From the NCBI GenBank assembly GCA_944322665.1, contig CALUPM010000011.1, forward strand, positions 1 through 39,135: 39,135 bases of DNA. The letters are read 5' to 3'. The translations under genes and the position numbers were made by a program. The notes under the pieces were generated by a model that was given only the letters and a program-made list of their open reading frames with translations, was not told the origin of the DNA and ran no database searches. This DNA is from Candidatus Gastranaerophilales bacterium (GTDB taxonomy: Bacteria; Cyanobacteriota; Vampirovibrionia; Gastranaerophilales; Gastranaerophilaceae). Positions 1-9,200 of this stretch are shown here, one piece after another; within the stretch, counting starts at the first letter, position 1; each line of letters begins with the position of its first letter.

Positions 1-8
1 AGAGGGAA

Positions 9-43
9 GAATTTCTTAATGAGCGCAGCGAATTTAGAAATTC
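9..43. repeat. Dispersed stem-loop repeat, copy 1
   Basis: A 12-position stem (9-20 with 32-43, one T-T mismatch at 17/35) closes an 11-nt loop GAGCGCAGCGA. The element is followed by GGGTGAGGGGTCTGATAAG. Copy 2 at 5911-5946 has the same architecture, the same internal T-T mismatch and two compensated base-pair changes, so the fold appears to be maintained. Confidence 0.8.
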
Positions 44-78
44 GGGTGAGGGGTCTGATAAGTGAAGGGTTTGTTTCA

Positions 79-500
79 GGAAAAGATACTAAGGCACTAG
101 GATGCTAGGGCACTAAGAGGTTTCGGGATAAAGGCGATAAGTCTGCAAGGCGATAAGTTCTTATCAAAGTGAGGCGTGAAGGGTGAAGAGTGAAGGGGGT
201 TGAATGGGTGAATGGTTGAAAAGTTGAAGGGTTTGTTTCTAAAAAAGATACTAAGGCGCTAGGGCACTAAGGCACTAAGAGGTTACGTTTTGAAAGGCGA
301 TAAGACTGCAAGACGATAAGGCGATAAGTTCTTATCAAAGTGAAGCGTGAAGGGTGAAGAGTGAAGGGGGTTGAATGGGTGAATGGTTGAAAAGTTGAAG
401 GGTTTGTTTCTAAAAAAGATACTAAGGTGCTAAGGCAAACGATAAAGTGAGGCGTGAAGGGTGAAGGGTGAGGAGGGTTGAAAGGGTCAATGGATTTGGT
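79..500. repeat. Composite tandem repeat of 7- and 8-mers
   Basis: A unit of about 160-170 bp occurs almost three times, starting near 81, 241 and 411. Each unit has an AAAAGATACTAAGG entry, an 8-mer run on CTAAGGCA, an 8/9-mer run on GGCGATAAG, TTCTTATCAAAGTGA, a 7-mer run on GTGAAGG, an 8-mer run on GGTTGAAT and a GTTTGTTTC exit. The first two units are nearly identical in their second halves (about 141-240 and 305-410), while the third is truncated. This is direct observation; I do not recognise a named family. Heptamer arrays (STRR) are known in heterocystous cyanobacteria, but these words differ. Confidence 0.85.
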
Positions 501-612
501 GTCATCCTGAGCCACTCTGCCGAACAAAACGATTGAATATCGTTTTGTGAGAGAGCGAAGGATCCCCCTAAAAATCCAAGGAGATTCTTCGGACTAGCGT
601 CCTCAGCATGAC
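501..612. repeat. Palindromic GTCATCCTGAG-type element
   Basis: GTCATCCTGAG at 501-511 faces the imperfect inverted copy CTCAGCATGAC at 602-612. Inside is a perfect 10-bp hairpin (524-533 with 539-548, loop TGAAT), followed by GCGAAGGATCC. Related copies lie at 829-861 (half), 6125-6180, 14871-14941 and 21456-21521. Elements of this sort are spread through intergenic DNA of many bacteria. Confidence 0.8.
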
Positions 613-682
613 ATGAATAATAAAAAAATAAAATGCCGCGATAGCGAAGTGAACAATAATTGCAGGCGAGGTAAATATCAAA

Positions 683-718
683 GGCGGGTATTGTTCGAGC
701 GCAGCGAGTTTACCCGCC
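683..718. repeat. Hairpin with GAGCGCAGCGA loop
   Basis: Stem GGCGGGTA (683-690) pairs with TACCCGCC (711-718). The loop carries GAGCGCAGCGA at 696-706, the same 11-mer that forms the loop of the 9-43 hairpin, although the stems are unrelated. This points to a family in which the loop rather than the stem is conserved. Confidence 0.65.
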
Positions 719-961
719 CATGAGCCGAGCCGGACAAATTATTAGAGAACGAAGCGTGCGGCTGGTTTGCGTCGCTTTGCCACCAAAGCGACCTCTGTCC
801 GCGCAGGACAAAATAAAAAATACGATGGGATTCTTCGGTCGCTGCGCTCCCTCAGAATGACATACTATAATTTCCTCGCCCTGCGGGATGCTAGTTCGAA
901 CCGGCGAAGAATGTGCCGTGTGAGCCTGTATGCCGCCGCAGGCGGCTGATGTTCAGGGCAT

Positions 962-1036
962 TTGAGCTGACAAGAAAGACAGTGAAATATACAAATATAA
1001 TCTTTCTAAATGATTAAAATGAACAAATTATATAAT
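962..1036 (+). promoter_or_regulatory. Possible promoter region of efflux operon
   Basis: Two TATAAT boxes (996-1001 and 1031-1036) lie upstream of the first efflux gene. A partial -35 (CTGACA, 967-972) is present, but its spacing to either box is poor (23 nt or more). The DNA is AT-rich, so chance matches are likely. Either box would give a leader that retains the GAGGA ribosome site at 1068-1072. Confidence 0.3.
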
Positions 1037-1079
1037 AAAATCGTTAATTAAATGAACAAAGATTTTTGAGGAATTTTAA

Positions 1080-2537
1080 TTGAATATTTCCGGAAAAATA
1101 AAAATATTTTTGATAGTTACAGGCTTATTAATATCGTTTACCCCTGTATTTTCAGCAGAGGTTGCTGCTGTGCAGAAAGGGATGGTATTGTCGCTTGAAG
1201 ATTGTATTGAAATTGCCCTCAAAAACAGTCCTAACATCAAAAAATCCAGATACAATTACAGGTTGAGCAAAACAGATGTAAGCCTTGCAAAATCCGACTT
1301 TTTTCCGACCATAAATCTCAGCACCGGTCTTAATTACAATGACAGTTACTCAAGGCTCAGGGATTACAACAACAGTTATTACAGCGTGCAGGCGTCCATA
1401 AACCAGATGATATGGAATTTTGGCAAAACAAACGCAAGAATTAAAATGCAGAAGTTTAACATGATTTCTTCTCAATTCAGCTTTGACAACACTGTTTTGT
1501 CAACGATTTATACGGTTAAGAACAACTATTATGCGGTTCTGGCAGCTAAAGCTGCGATGGATGTAAACAGGGCAAACGTCCAGATTAACGAAAGAAACTA
1601 CCAGCGGACAAAAGCCTATTTTGATGAGGGCATCCGCTCTAAAATTGACCTTGTGAACGCGGAAGTTTACCTGAGCGATTCAAAAGTTTCGCTTGTTCAG
1701 TCGGAAAATCAGTTTAAAAACGCGATGGTAAGACTTAACAACTCGATGTACATTGCTTATGCGCCGGAATATGAAATCAAAAATACAGAAACATTTAACT
1801 TTAAACGGAATGAAATTCCGGTAAATCTTGAAAAAATTTCGGAAAAAACAGACCTCAGCAAGCTTCCGGAAAACGTTACTGATGCGACTCTTACGTCATC
1901 TGTAGAAAAACTTAACGTAATGGAAAACTTTAAATTTGACCCGTTTCCTTATACGTTTGAAAAGTCCGTGGAAATTGCAATTGACAACAGACCCGACCTT
2001 AAGGCTTATGAAAACACTTTAAAAGCCATGAAGCAGTCGTTGTTATATATAAAACGCCAGTATTATCCGACACTTTCGGGAACGGCCGGTTACAACCTCA
2101 GGGATGCAAAATACAGCACAAACTCTTTAAGTATGGGGCTTACGTTGAGCACTTCTCTTAACATACTCAGCCAGAAAAGCCAGGTTGACGCAGGAAAAAT
2201 TCAGGTAGAGTTAGCGCAAAACGAAATTGACCTGCTTAAACAAAATATTTATTTTGAAGTCCAGTCGGCATATATTGATATGATACAATTGGAAAAACAA
2301 ATTCCTCTTCTGGCTGTCAAAGTAAAACAGACGCTTGAGAATTTAGAGCTTGCGGACGGAAGATATACCGTTGGAATAGGCGATTATATCGAACTTCAGG
2401 ACGCAAAAGTCAATTACAACAACGCCCAGCAGGCTTATGTGCAGGCGGTTTATAATTATAACGTAGCCCGTGCTGCTCTTGAGCAGTCAATGGCAATGAA
2501 ACCTGATATAAAAATTGATATTGAGGATAAAGACTAA
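1080..2537 (+). CDS. TolC-like outer-membrane efflux protein
   Basis: Outer-membrane channel of a tripartite efflux pump, 485 residues. It starts at TTG, supported by GAGGA seven bases upstream. A signal peptide is clear: basic KIKIF, hydrophobic core, cleavage expected after FSA near residue 26. The mature protein shows the two-fold repeat of the OEP/TolC family: LSLEDCIEIALKNSPNI near residue 40 and FEKSVEIAIDNRPDL near 295, each followed by long Gln/Asn-rich amphipathic helices. Such proteins trimerise into a beta barrel with a periplasmic helical tunnel. The stop overlaps the next start by one base (TAATG), so translation is probably coupled to the adaptor gene. The family is clear; the substrate cannot be read from sequence. 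Confidence 0.88.
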   Translation: MNISGKIKIFLIVTGLLISFTPVFSAEVAAVQKGMVLSLEDCIEIALKNSPNIKKSRYNYRLSKTDVSLAKSDFFPTINLSTGLNYNDSYSRLRDYNNSYYSVQASINQMIWNFGKTNARIKMQKFNMISSQFSFDNTVLSTIYTVKNNYYAVLAAKAAMDVNRANVQINERNYQRTKAYFDEGIRSKIDLVNAEVYLSDSKVSLVQSENQFKNAMVRLNNSMYIAYAPEYEIKNTETFNFKRNEIPVNLEKISEKTDLSKLPENVTDATLTSSVEKLNVMENFKFDPFPYTFEKSVEIAIDNRPDLKAYENTLKAMKQSLLYIKRQYYPTLSGTAGYNLRDAKYSTNSLSMGLTLSTSLNILSQKSQVDAGKIQVELAQNEIDLLKQNIYFEVQSAYIDMIQLEKQIPLLAVKVKQTLENLELADGRYTVGIGDYIELQDAKVNYNNAQQAYVQAVYNYNVARAALEQSMAMKPDIKIDIEDKD

Positions 2538-3709
2538 TGGAAATTAAAAAGTTTTTAACAAAAAGGTACATAATAACAGGTGCTGTAATTCTGGGGATTG
2601 CAATAGGCGCATCATGTTATGTCGGGGTTAAGACTAAAGTCAGATACATAACCCAGCCGATTAAGCGCTGCACAATTACGGAAATCGTCGAAGCATCCGG
2701 CACAATAAACCCCGTAAACACTGTCAGTGTCGGCTCAACCGTATCGGGGCTTATAAAAGAAATTTACGTCGACTTCAACTCTGAAGTTAAGAAAGGGCAG
2801 TTGATGGCACAGATTGACCCTGCCAACTTTGAAGCAACAGTCCAGCAGAACAAAGCCCAGATTGCAAATGCCCAGGCAAATCTTGCCAGACTTCAGGCAG
2901 TAACTGATTACGACTATAAAATGTATGAGAGATACAAAAACCTGTATGCCAAAAATTTTATTGCCAAAAGCGAACTAGATCAGGCAGAAAGCACTTATAA
3001 ATCGGATCTGGCTCAGATAAATTCGGCAAGAGCACAGATTACGCAGTATCAGGCGTCTTTGAAAACCGCACTTACAAACCTCGGTTATACAAAAATTATA
3101 GCCCCTGTTGACGGAACGGTAATTTCACGTGAAATCGACCTCGGACAGCCGGTTGCCGCAAGCTTTCAGGCTCCGCAGTTGTTTACAATAGCGCAGGACT
3201 TAACGGAAATGCAAATTGAAGTAAACGTCTCGGAAGCCGATATCGGAAAGGTTAAAGAAGGTCAGGATGTTACATATACCCTCGACGGTTATGCAGACAG
3301 CCTGTTTAAAGGCAAAGTTACTCAGGTAAGACTTGCCTCAACCACGACAAGCAACGTCGTCACTTATTCCGTAATCGTTGACGTCAAAAATGAAGACTTG
3401 AAACTCAAACCCGGTATGACAGCAAACGTTTCCATTATCACAAATGTCAGAGAAAATGTACTTTGCCTTCCGAATGTCGCAATGAAATTCACGCCCTCAA
3501 CCGACGGAACAAAATACGAAAATCAGGGTATCTGGATTCTTGAGAAAAACAAACCCGTGCGGCACGATATTAAAACAGGCGCAGGCGATGACAACTTTAC
3601 TGAACTTATTTCCGAAGGCATAAAGGAAAATGACCTTATTATAACAGGAATAAAAGGCAAAAACAAAAGTTCTGCCGGAAACAAACCCCGCCGCCGCGGA
3701 ATGTTCTAA
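2537..3709 (+). CDS. macA: MacA-like periplasmic adaptor (HlyD/MFP family)
   Basis: Membrane-fusion protein, 390 residues, linking the inner-membrane ABC pump to the TolC-like channel. One N-terminal membrane anchor (about residues 11-30) is followed by a split lipoyl/barrel-sandwich domain (VSVGSTVSGLIKEIYV near 63-78 and IIAPVDGTVISREI near 187-200). These halves flank a coiled-coil hairpin rich in Gln/Ala (about 97-180). A beta-barrel follows (LTEMQIEVNVSEADIGKVKEGQ) and then a membrane-proximal domain. The tail is very basic (KPRRRGMF). Gene order and the MacB-type genes downstream make a MacA role more likely than an RND adaptor. The start overlaps the preceding stop, and the ATPase gene begins 12 bp downstream. 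Confidence 0.85.
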   Translation: MEIKKFLTKRYIITGAVILGIAIGASCYVGVKTKVRYITQPIKRCTITEIVEASGTINPVNTVSVGSTVSGLIKEIYVDFNSEVKKGQLMAQIDPANFEATVQQNKAQIANAQANLARLQAVTDYDYKMYERYKNLYAKNFIAKSELDQAESTYKSDLAQINSARAQITQYQASLKTALTNLGYTKIIAPVDGTVISREIDLGQPVAASFQAPQLFTIAQDLTEMQIEVNVSEADIGKVKEGQDVTYTLDGYADSLFKGKVTQVRLASTTTSNVVTYSVIVDVKNEDLKLKPGMTANVSIITNVRENVLCLPNVAMKFTPSTDGTKYENQGIWILEKNKPVRHDIKTGAGDDNFTELISEGIKENDLIITGIKGKNKSSAGNKPRRRGMF

Positions 3710-3721
3710 AAAAGGATAAAT

Positions 3722-4426
3722 ATGGCACTGATAGAAGTTAAAGATGCAATAAAAACTTATCAAACAGGCGAGGACAGCTTCAATGCGCTGAATTGTGTTT
3801 CCCTGAGCGTTGAAGAAGGTGAGTTTGTCGCAATAATGGGTGCTTCAGGCTCCGGAAAGTCAACATTTATGAATATGCTCGGTACTCTTGACAAGCCAAA
3901 TTCCGGAAGCTACTACCTTGACGGAATTGACATGCTTAATCTTACCCCGAACGAAGTCGCCGAAATCCGGAACAGAAAAATGGGCTTTGTATTTCAGGGA
4001 TTTAACCTGATTGCAAGAACAACGGCACTTGAAAACGTGGAACTTCCGATGATTTACAACGGTGTTCCCGAAGAAGAACGGGTAAAACGTGCAAAAGCAG
4101 CCTTAAAGATAGTCGGGCTTGAGGCAAGGGAAGATCACATGCCGAACCAGATGTCAGGCGGCCAGCAGCAGCGTGTTGCGATTGCACGCGCAATCATTAA
4201 CGATCCGCCGCTTATCTTAGCGGACGAACCGACAGGAAACCTTGATACAAAAACAAGTATTGAAGTTATGGAATTTTTTGTTAAATTAAACGAAGAAACA
4301 GGTAAGACAATAATTTTGGTCACTCACGAACCCGACATTGCCGAATACTGCAAACGGGTTGTAAGATTTAAAGACGGAAACATAATCTCCGACGAAATTA
4401 ACAAAAACCGCAAACTGTGCGGATAA
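3722..4426 (+). CDS. MacB/LolD-type ABC transporter ATP-binding protein
   Basis: Cytoplasmic ATPase, 234 residues, the usual length for a stand-alone MacB/LolD/FtsE-type subunit. All motifs are intact: Walker [10 protein letters not shown] at residues 40-48, Q-loop FQGFN, signature [14 protein letters not shown], Walker B LILADEP and switch histidine LVTHEP. In E. coli MacB the ATPase and permease are fused; here they are separate genes, which is common outside Proteobacteria. An AAAAGGA ribosome site precedes the ATG. The permease gene starts nine bases downstream and is the obvious partner. Confidence 0.9.
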   Translation: MALIEVKDAIKTYQTGEDSFNALNCVSLSVEEGEFVAIMGASGSGKSTFMNMLGTLDKPNSGSYYLDGIDMLNLTPNEVAEIRNRKMGFVFQGFNLIARTTALENVELPMIYNGVPEEERVKRAKAALKIVGLEAREDHMPNQMSGGQQQRVAIARAIINDPPLILADEPTGNLDTKTSIEVMEFFVKLNEETGKTIILVTHEPDIAEYCKRVVRFKDGNIISDEINKNRKLCG

Positions 4427-4435
4427 GGACAGCTT

Positions 4436-5665
4436 ATGATAGATTTCAAATCAACCTTAAAAATGGCAATAGTATCCCTGAAAATAAACCGTATGCGCTC
4501 AATGCTGACTTCTCTCGGTATAATTATCGGTGTAAGTGCGGTTATAATAATGCTTGCGGTCGGCTCCGGCGCCAGCGAGAGAATTGCAAAAGATATGGAA
4601 TCCATGGGCAGCAATCTTCTTATGATACGTTCAAGTTCCGCTACTACCGGCGGTGTCAGAATGGGTTCCGGCACAAAACCTTCTCTGACACTTAAAGATG
4701 CGGAAGTAATCGAACAAAATGCTCTCGGAGTTCTTGCTGTTGCACCTTATTCAAGCGCAAGTTCGCAGCTGACTTACGGCAACCAGAACTGGGCCACAAC
4801 AGTTGCCGGAACAACCGCGTCTTATCTTCACATAAGAAATTACGAAATTCTTCAGGGGCGTAATTTTATCCCTGTCGACATAAAAAACAGTACAAAAGTT
4901 GCGATTATCGGAAACACTGTTGCGACAGAACTTTTCGGAGATATGAACCCGATAAACAAAACAATGAGAATAGGAAATGTTCCGTTTAAGATTATCGGAT
5001 TGTTGAAAACAAAAGGCGAAAACGGGATGGGAATGGATCAGGATGACCTTGTATTTATTCCTATTACGACCGCGCAGAAGAAGGTTTTCGGAACAGATTT
5101 TCCGGGCAGCGTCAAGATGATAAACGTAAAAGCCCAGAGTGACGCCACTTTAAGCGTTGCAGCGGAAGATATCACTGAAATTCTCCGCCGCCGCCACAAC
5201 ATCGGCAAAAATCAGGAGGATGATTTTGAAATCCGCAACCTTGCGGAAATGCAGGAAACGATTAAATCTTCAGCCCGCACGATGTCGCTTCTTTTAGGCG
5301 CAATCGCTTCGGTTTCTCTGCTTGTCGGCGGAATAGGGATTATGAATATTATGCTTGTGTCAGTAACCGAAAGAACAAAAGAAATCGGAATTCGTATGGC
5401 AATTGGCGCAAAGGCATCAGACATAAGAATTCAGTTTTTGATTGAATCTTTTCTTCTTTCAATAATCGGCGGACTTATCGGTGTTGTAATCGGAGTCGGC
5501 GGGGCAGAACTTTTGCATTTGCTGGCGGACATGTCGATTTCAATATCAACTTTTTCAATAATTCTGTCGCTTGGATTTTCAGGCGCAATCGGGGTTTTGT
5601 TCGGATACTATCCGGCCTATAAAGCCTCTCTTCTCAACCCGATTGATGCGTTGAGATATGAGTAG
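4436..5665 (+). CDS. MacB-type ABC transporter permease (FtsX family)
   Basis: Inner-membrane permease, 409 residues. The topology is that of type VII (MacB/LolC) exporters: one N-terminal helix (about 23-43, LTSLGIIIGVSAVIIMLAVGSG), a large periplasmic core domain to about residue 280, then three C-terminal helices (about 282-310, 335-358, 370-395). The FtsX signature region is present (GIMNIMLVSVTERTKEIGIRMAIGA). It completes a TolC-MacA-ATPase-permease set that would use ATP to drive expulsion of a periplasmic substrate such as a peptide, macrolide or lipid. The operon ends at 5665 and runs straight into repeats with no recognisable terminator. Confidence 0.88.
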   Translation: MIDFKSTLKMAIVSLKINRMRSMLTSLGIIIGVSAVIIMLAVGSGASERIAKDMESMGSNLLMIRSSSATTGGVRMGSGTKPSLTLKDAEVIEQNALGVLAVAPYSSASSQLTYGNQNWATTVAGTTASYLHIRNYEILQGRNFIPVDIKNSTKVAIIGNTVATELFGDMNPINKTMRIGNVPFKIIGLLKTKGENGMGMDQDDLVFIPITTAQKKVFGTDFPGSVKMINVKAQSDATLSVAAEDITEILRRRHNIGKNQEDDFEIRNLAEMQETIKSSARTMSLLLGAIASVSLLVGGIGIMNIMLVSVTERTKEIGIRMAIGAKASDIRIQFLIESFLLSIIGGLIGVVIGVGGAELLHLLADMSISISTFSIILSLGFSGAIGVLFGYYPAYKASLLNPIDALRYE

Positions 5666-5910
5666 GGTCGGAAAAAGGCGATAGGACTGCAAGGCGATAA
5701 GACGATAAGTTCTTATCAGAGTGAAGAGTGAAGGGTGAAGAGTGAGGGGAGTTGAAAGGATGAACAGTTGAACGGGTGAAAGGTTTGTTTCTGGAAAAGA
5801 TACTAGGGCGCTAAGGCATTAAGGCACTAGGAGGGTTCAAAGACGATAGGACGATAGGACGTTAAGTTCTTTACGTAAAATAATTCCCTCGCCCCTTGTG
5901 GGAGAGGGTA

Positions 5911-5946
5911 GAATTTGTTAGTGAGCAAATGCGAACTTACAAATTC
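5911..5946. repeat. Dispersed stem-loop repeat, copy 2
   Basis: Twelve-position stem 5911-5922 with 5935-5946, T-T mismatch at 5919/5938, loop GAGCAAATGCGA. Compared with 9-43, the C-G pair 15/37 is G-C here (5917/5940) and the A-T pair 19/33 is G-C here (5921/5936). The flanks GGGAGAGGGTA and CGGGTGAAGGGTCTGATAAG match copy 1. Confidence 0.8.
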
Positions 5947-6017
5947 GGGTGAAGGGTCTGATAAGTGAAGGGTGAGGATAGTTGAATGGATGAAAGGTTG
6001 AAAAGTTGAAGGGTTTG

Positions 6018-6077
6018 TTACGTAAAATAGTTCCCATCTCTATGCGGGAGAGGGTGCCGGAAGGGCAGGTGAGGGGG
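6018..6077. repeat. Third member of the G-rich stem-loop family
   Basis: It has the same TTACGTAAAATA lead-in and GGGAGAGGG / GGTGAGGGGG flanks as the element at 5871-5970, but the central stem is replaced by a short TGCC/GGCA hairpin (6055-6058 with 6064-6067). This is the form that looks most like widespread bacterial GGGAGAGGGTGCC... repeats. Confidence 0.6.
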
Positions 6078-6124
6078 CGACAAAAGATATAATGCGGTAA
6101 AGAGTCACACCACCGCCCTATTTT

Positions 6125-6180
6125 GTCATACGAGGTTATCTCAGTATCTTGATGAGATTCTGAAACAAGTTCAGAATGAC
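6125..6180. repeat. GTCAT palindromic element, diverged copy
   Basis: GTCATACGAGG at 6125 faces TTCAGAATGAC ending at 6180. The interior reads GATGAGATTCTGAAACAAG. It belongs to the GTCATTCTGA-type dispersed palindromes, with an interior unlike the other copies here. Confidence 0.55.
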
Positions 6181-6274
6181 AATGGAAGACAACATGCGGC
6201 GAAAGTTTTTAGTAGTTTTTGGTAATCTCAGATTAAGATTTCTAAAATAAGTCAGAAGTTCCGCTAATCCGGTA

Positions 6275-9200
6275 TTAGTCAGCCGAGAAGATTTCTCTGA
6301 TATCGTCTAAAGTCAGAGATTTTACGATGTTTCTGTCAACCGAAATTACGCTGTCAACAAGGTTACGTTTAATTGTTTTGAGTTTCTGAATTTTCTCTTC
6401 AACAGTATTTTTCGTAATAAGCCTGTAAACAAAAACTTTCTTTGTCTGTCCGATACGGTAAGCACGGTCTGTAGCCTGATCTTCAACAGCAGGGTTCCAC
6501 CACGGATCGTAATGGATTACGTAATCCGCTCCTGTCAGGTTCAAACCTGTACCGCCGGCTTTCAGGCTTATTAAGAATATAGGAATGTTGCTTGAATTGA
6601 ATCTTTCGACAGCTGCCTGACGGTCTTTTGTCTTGCCTGTCAGATATTCGTAATCAATACCTTCTCTTTCAAGCCAGTCTTTTACTATATCCAGCATATT
6701 GACAAACTGGCTGAACAAAAGCACCCTGTGGCCTTCCGAGATAATTTCTTCAAGCATAACTTTAAGTTTTTCAAACTTGCCCGATGACATAACGTGTTTG
6801 ACATTTTCTTTGTCATACAATCTCGGGTGACAGCAGATTTGACGCAGCCTGAGTAGTGCTGAGAATATTGAAAGTCTGCTCTTTTCAAGCCCGTTCTGTT
6901 CGATTGATTTGAAGAGTTCTTCTTTTGTTGAATCAAGAACCTGCAGATAGAAGTCTTTCTGTTCGTCAGTAAGTTCGCAGTATGCAATGTTTTCAACTTT
7001 ATCCGGAAGATCTTTTGCAACATCGCGCTTCATACGGCGGAGGATGAACGGATAAATCTGTAATTTCAACCGTTTTTCAACTGTTTTGTCGCCTCTTTCC
7101 ATAATCGGATTGACATAACGATAATTAAATTCAGACACACTCATCAAAAATCCCGGCATTAAGAAATCAAATACTGACCAGAGTTCTTCCAGTTTATTTT
7201 CAATCGGTGTGCCGGAAAGCGCAAGTTTGTGGTCTGCATTGAGTTTTTTTACCGCCTGCGCTGTTTGAGAGAGTGCGTTTTTGATATTTTGTGATTCATC
7301 CAGAATTATGTATCTGAAATTATATTTTTGAAGTTTTTCAATGTCGCGGCGGACAAGGGCGTAACTTGTGATTACAACATCGTATTCCGGAATTTGTTTA
7401 AACAGCGATTTTCTGTCTGCGCCTGAAAGTTTCAGGCAATTGAGAGTCGGTGCAAATTTCTGAATTTCGGCTTCCCAGTTGAAAACAACCGTTGTCGGAC
7501 AGATTACAAGTGTCGGCGCAGGGCCGTCGACTTCTTTGGCTTTTTGAACAACCGCAAGCGCCTGAAGAGTTTTACCAAGCCCCATGTCATCAGCAAGTAT
7601 TCCGTTAAGCCCGTATTTATACATAAACCACAGCCATCCGTAACCTTTAATCTGGTATTCACGGAATTCGGCGTTGATGTCTTTCGGAAGTTCGATTTCT
7701 TCCGTTGTCGAGAAGGACGACATCTGCTCCCAGAATTTGGCAAACTCATCACTCAGGACAAGTTCCACATCAAGGTTTTTAAGCTCACTGATTAACCCTG
7801 CGCGGTAGGTTTTGACCGTAAATTTGTCATCGTCATTTCTGTAAACATCGAACGAGTTGAAGGCTCTCATCATTGCATAAATATTCTGCGCCGGAAATTC
7901 TACAAACCCGAGGCTTCTGATTCTGCTGTATTTTTCGCCGCTCTGTATTGTGTCATAAATATCGCTGAAGGAGATTATTTCATCTCCGACCTGCCCGTAG
8001 AGGGTTATGTCAAAGCTGTCAGAGGCTTCTTCGCTGAAATCAATCTTCGCGCAGAGTCTGAAAGGTTCTTCAAGAAGTTTAAAGAAACTCATATCGTCTT
8101 TTTCTTCAAATTTCCAGCCTTCGCCCGCCTGTTTTATGTAATAGTTATAAAAATCAATTGCGTTTTCTTTTTCTAACGCGAGGTTGTTTGTCTGCATCGG
8201 AACAAACTTGCAGGCTAAAAGCATGTGATAAGCTTCAATTTCGTGCTGGTAATTCCTTTTTATCCAGTAAACAAGGTCTTCTCCGGGCTTTTTAATTGTA
8301 ATGTACGGAGATTTTTCCGCTGTTTTTGAGAACGGAACCTTGACCCCGTCATATTCAAATTCAAGTGTTGCTTTCAGCGACTGGTCGTAATCTATACCCA
8401 TTGTGACAATATTTAGCGGCGGACGTTCTTCAAGCATTAATTTACTTATTGTTTCGGACACTTCGACATCCATAATCTCTTGAAGCTGCGGAAGTTCTTC
8501 ATAGATAAATTTGCCGCCGTCGGAGTCTTTCAAATCTGTGAAACTTGATTTAATAAGGTTTTGCGGCAGTGCCTGAATTGCGACATTTGTCGGGAAAATA
8601 AGATTTTTGTATCTGCCCCATTTCAGGTGACGTGAAAAATATCTTACTTCTTCAAACGGAATTACATCCTCCTTGTCAGGGCGAATCCATTCAAGCGAAA
8701 GAAGAATTGTCCCCTGAGTGCCTGCATTGACGTAAAGTTTAAGCTTCCATTCTTCGTCGACAAATTTAAGCCGGTCTTTTGTCTTTTCGTCAAGAACCTC
8801 GTCGGCTTTGGAGAGAAGCGCAAACATCGGCCCGAATTTCGTAATCGGGATATCATACCAGCCGGCTTTTTTGTCCTGTCTGGAAATTGTCAAAAGCTGC
8901 TGGAATATTGCAACTTCAACTTTTTGCGAGTTGTTAAGCTCAAAGTTTTTGTCCTGTTTCTGAGCTTCGATTAAGGCTCTTAAAATCGGTTCAATCTGTC
9001 TTACGACCTTGCCGGTTTCGCGCGACATAACTAGAACTGAGAAAAAATTTGCCTTGCGTTTCGGGTTGAAGTGGAAGATATAATTTCCTTCCGGCGGTTC
9101 GGTGAGGGCTGTGTTTTCATCGGGGAAATTCGGTTCTATGCCGAATTTTGTCTCAAGCCAGTCTTCGTAAGCGTGCTCATCAATGGCTTTGAGTGCAACC

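Larger units (their letters stand above)
1..961. repeat. Left intergenic repeat island (no gene)
   Basis: No credible gene lies before 1080. The stretch is a mosaic of a stem-loop (9-43), composite tandem repeats (about 79-500), a long palindromic element (501-612), a hairpin at 683-718 (stem GGCGGGTA/TACCCGCC), a 9-bp hairpin at 771-792 (GTCGCTTTG/CAAAGCGAC), a 5-bp hairpin at 796-810 (TGTCC/GGACA), a half palindrome at 829-861 and a GC hairpin at 932-946 (GCCGCC/GGCGGC). Open frames here translate repeats and lack ribosome sites. The same module types recur at 5670-6180. Confidence 0.85.
5666..6274. repeat. Right intergenic repeat island (no gene)
   Basis: No gene is seen. The modules of the left island recur in the same orientation: GGCGATAAG runs (5675-5715), GTGAAGG heptamers (5720-5750), GGTTGAA octamers (5750-5782), GTTTGTTTCT, then GATACTAGGGCGCTAAGGC (about 5798-5833) and GACGATAGG repeats. 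Two G-rich stem-loop elements follow, each preceded by TTACGTAAAATA (5871-5950 and 6018-6077), then a GTCAT palindrome remnant at 6125-6180. The last 90 bp before the helicase stop show only small hairpins. Confidence 0.85.

Noticed and set aside
79..500. CRISPR array
   Set aside because: The repeats are 7-8 bp and nested in 160-170-bp units without unique spacers of equal length; no cas gene is nearby.
267..527. 86-codon frame on the minus strand
   Set aside because: It translates the composite tandem repeats (Ser/Thr/Phe-rich, periodic) and has no ribosome site.
767..949. 60-codon frame on the plus strand
   Set aside because: It runs through hairpins and a half GTCAT palindrome; the low-complexity product is typical of repeat translation.
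880..950. tRNA-like GGTTCGAA on the minus strand near 895-903
   Set aside because: The flanking bases do not form a T-stem, acceptor stem or anticodon arm.
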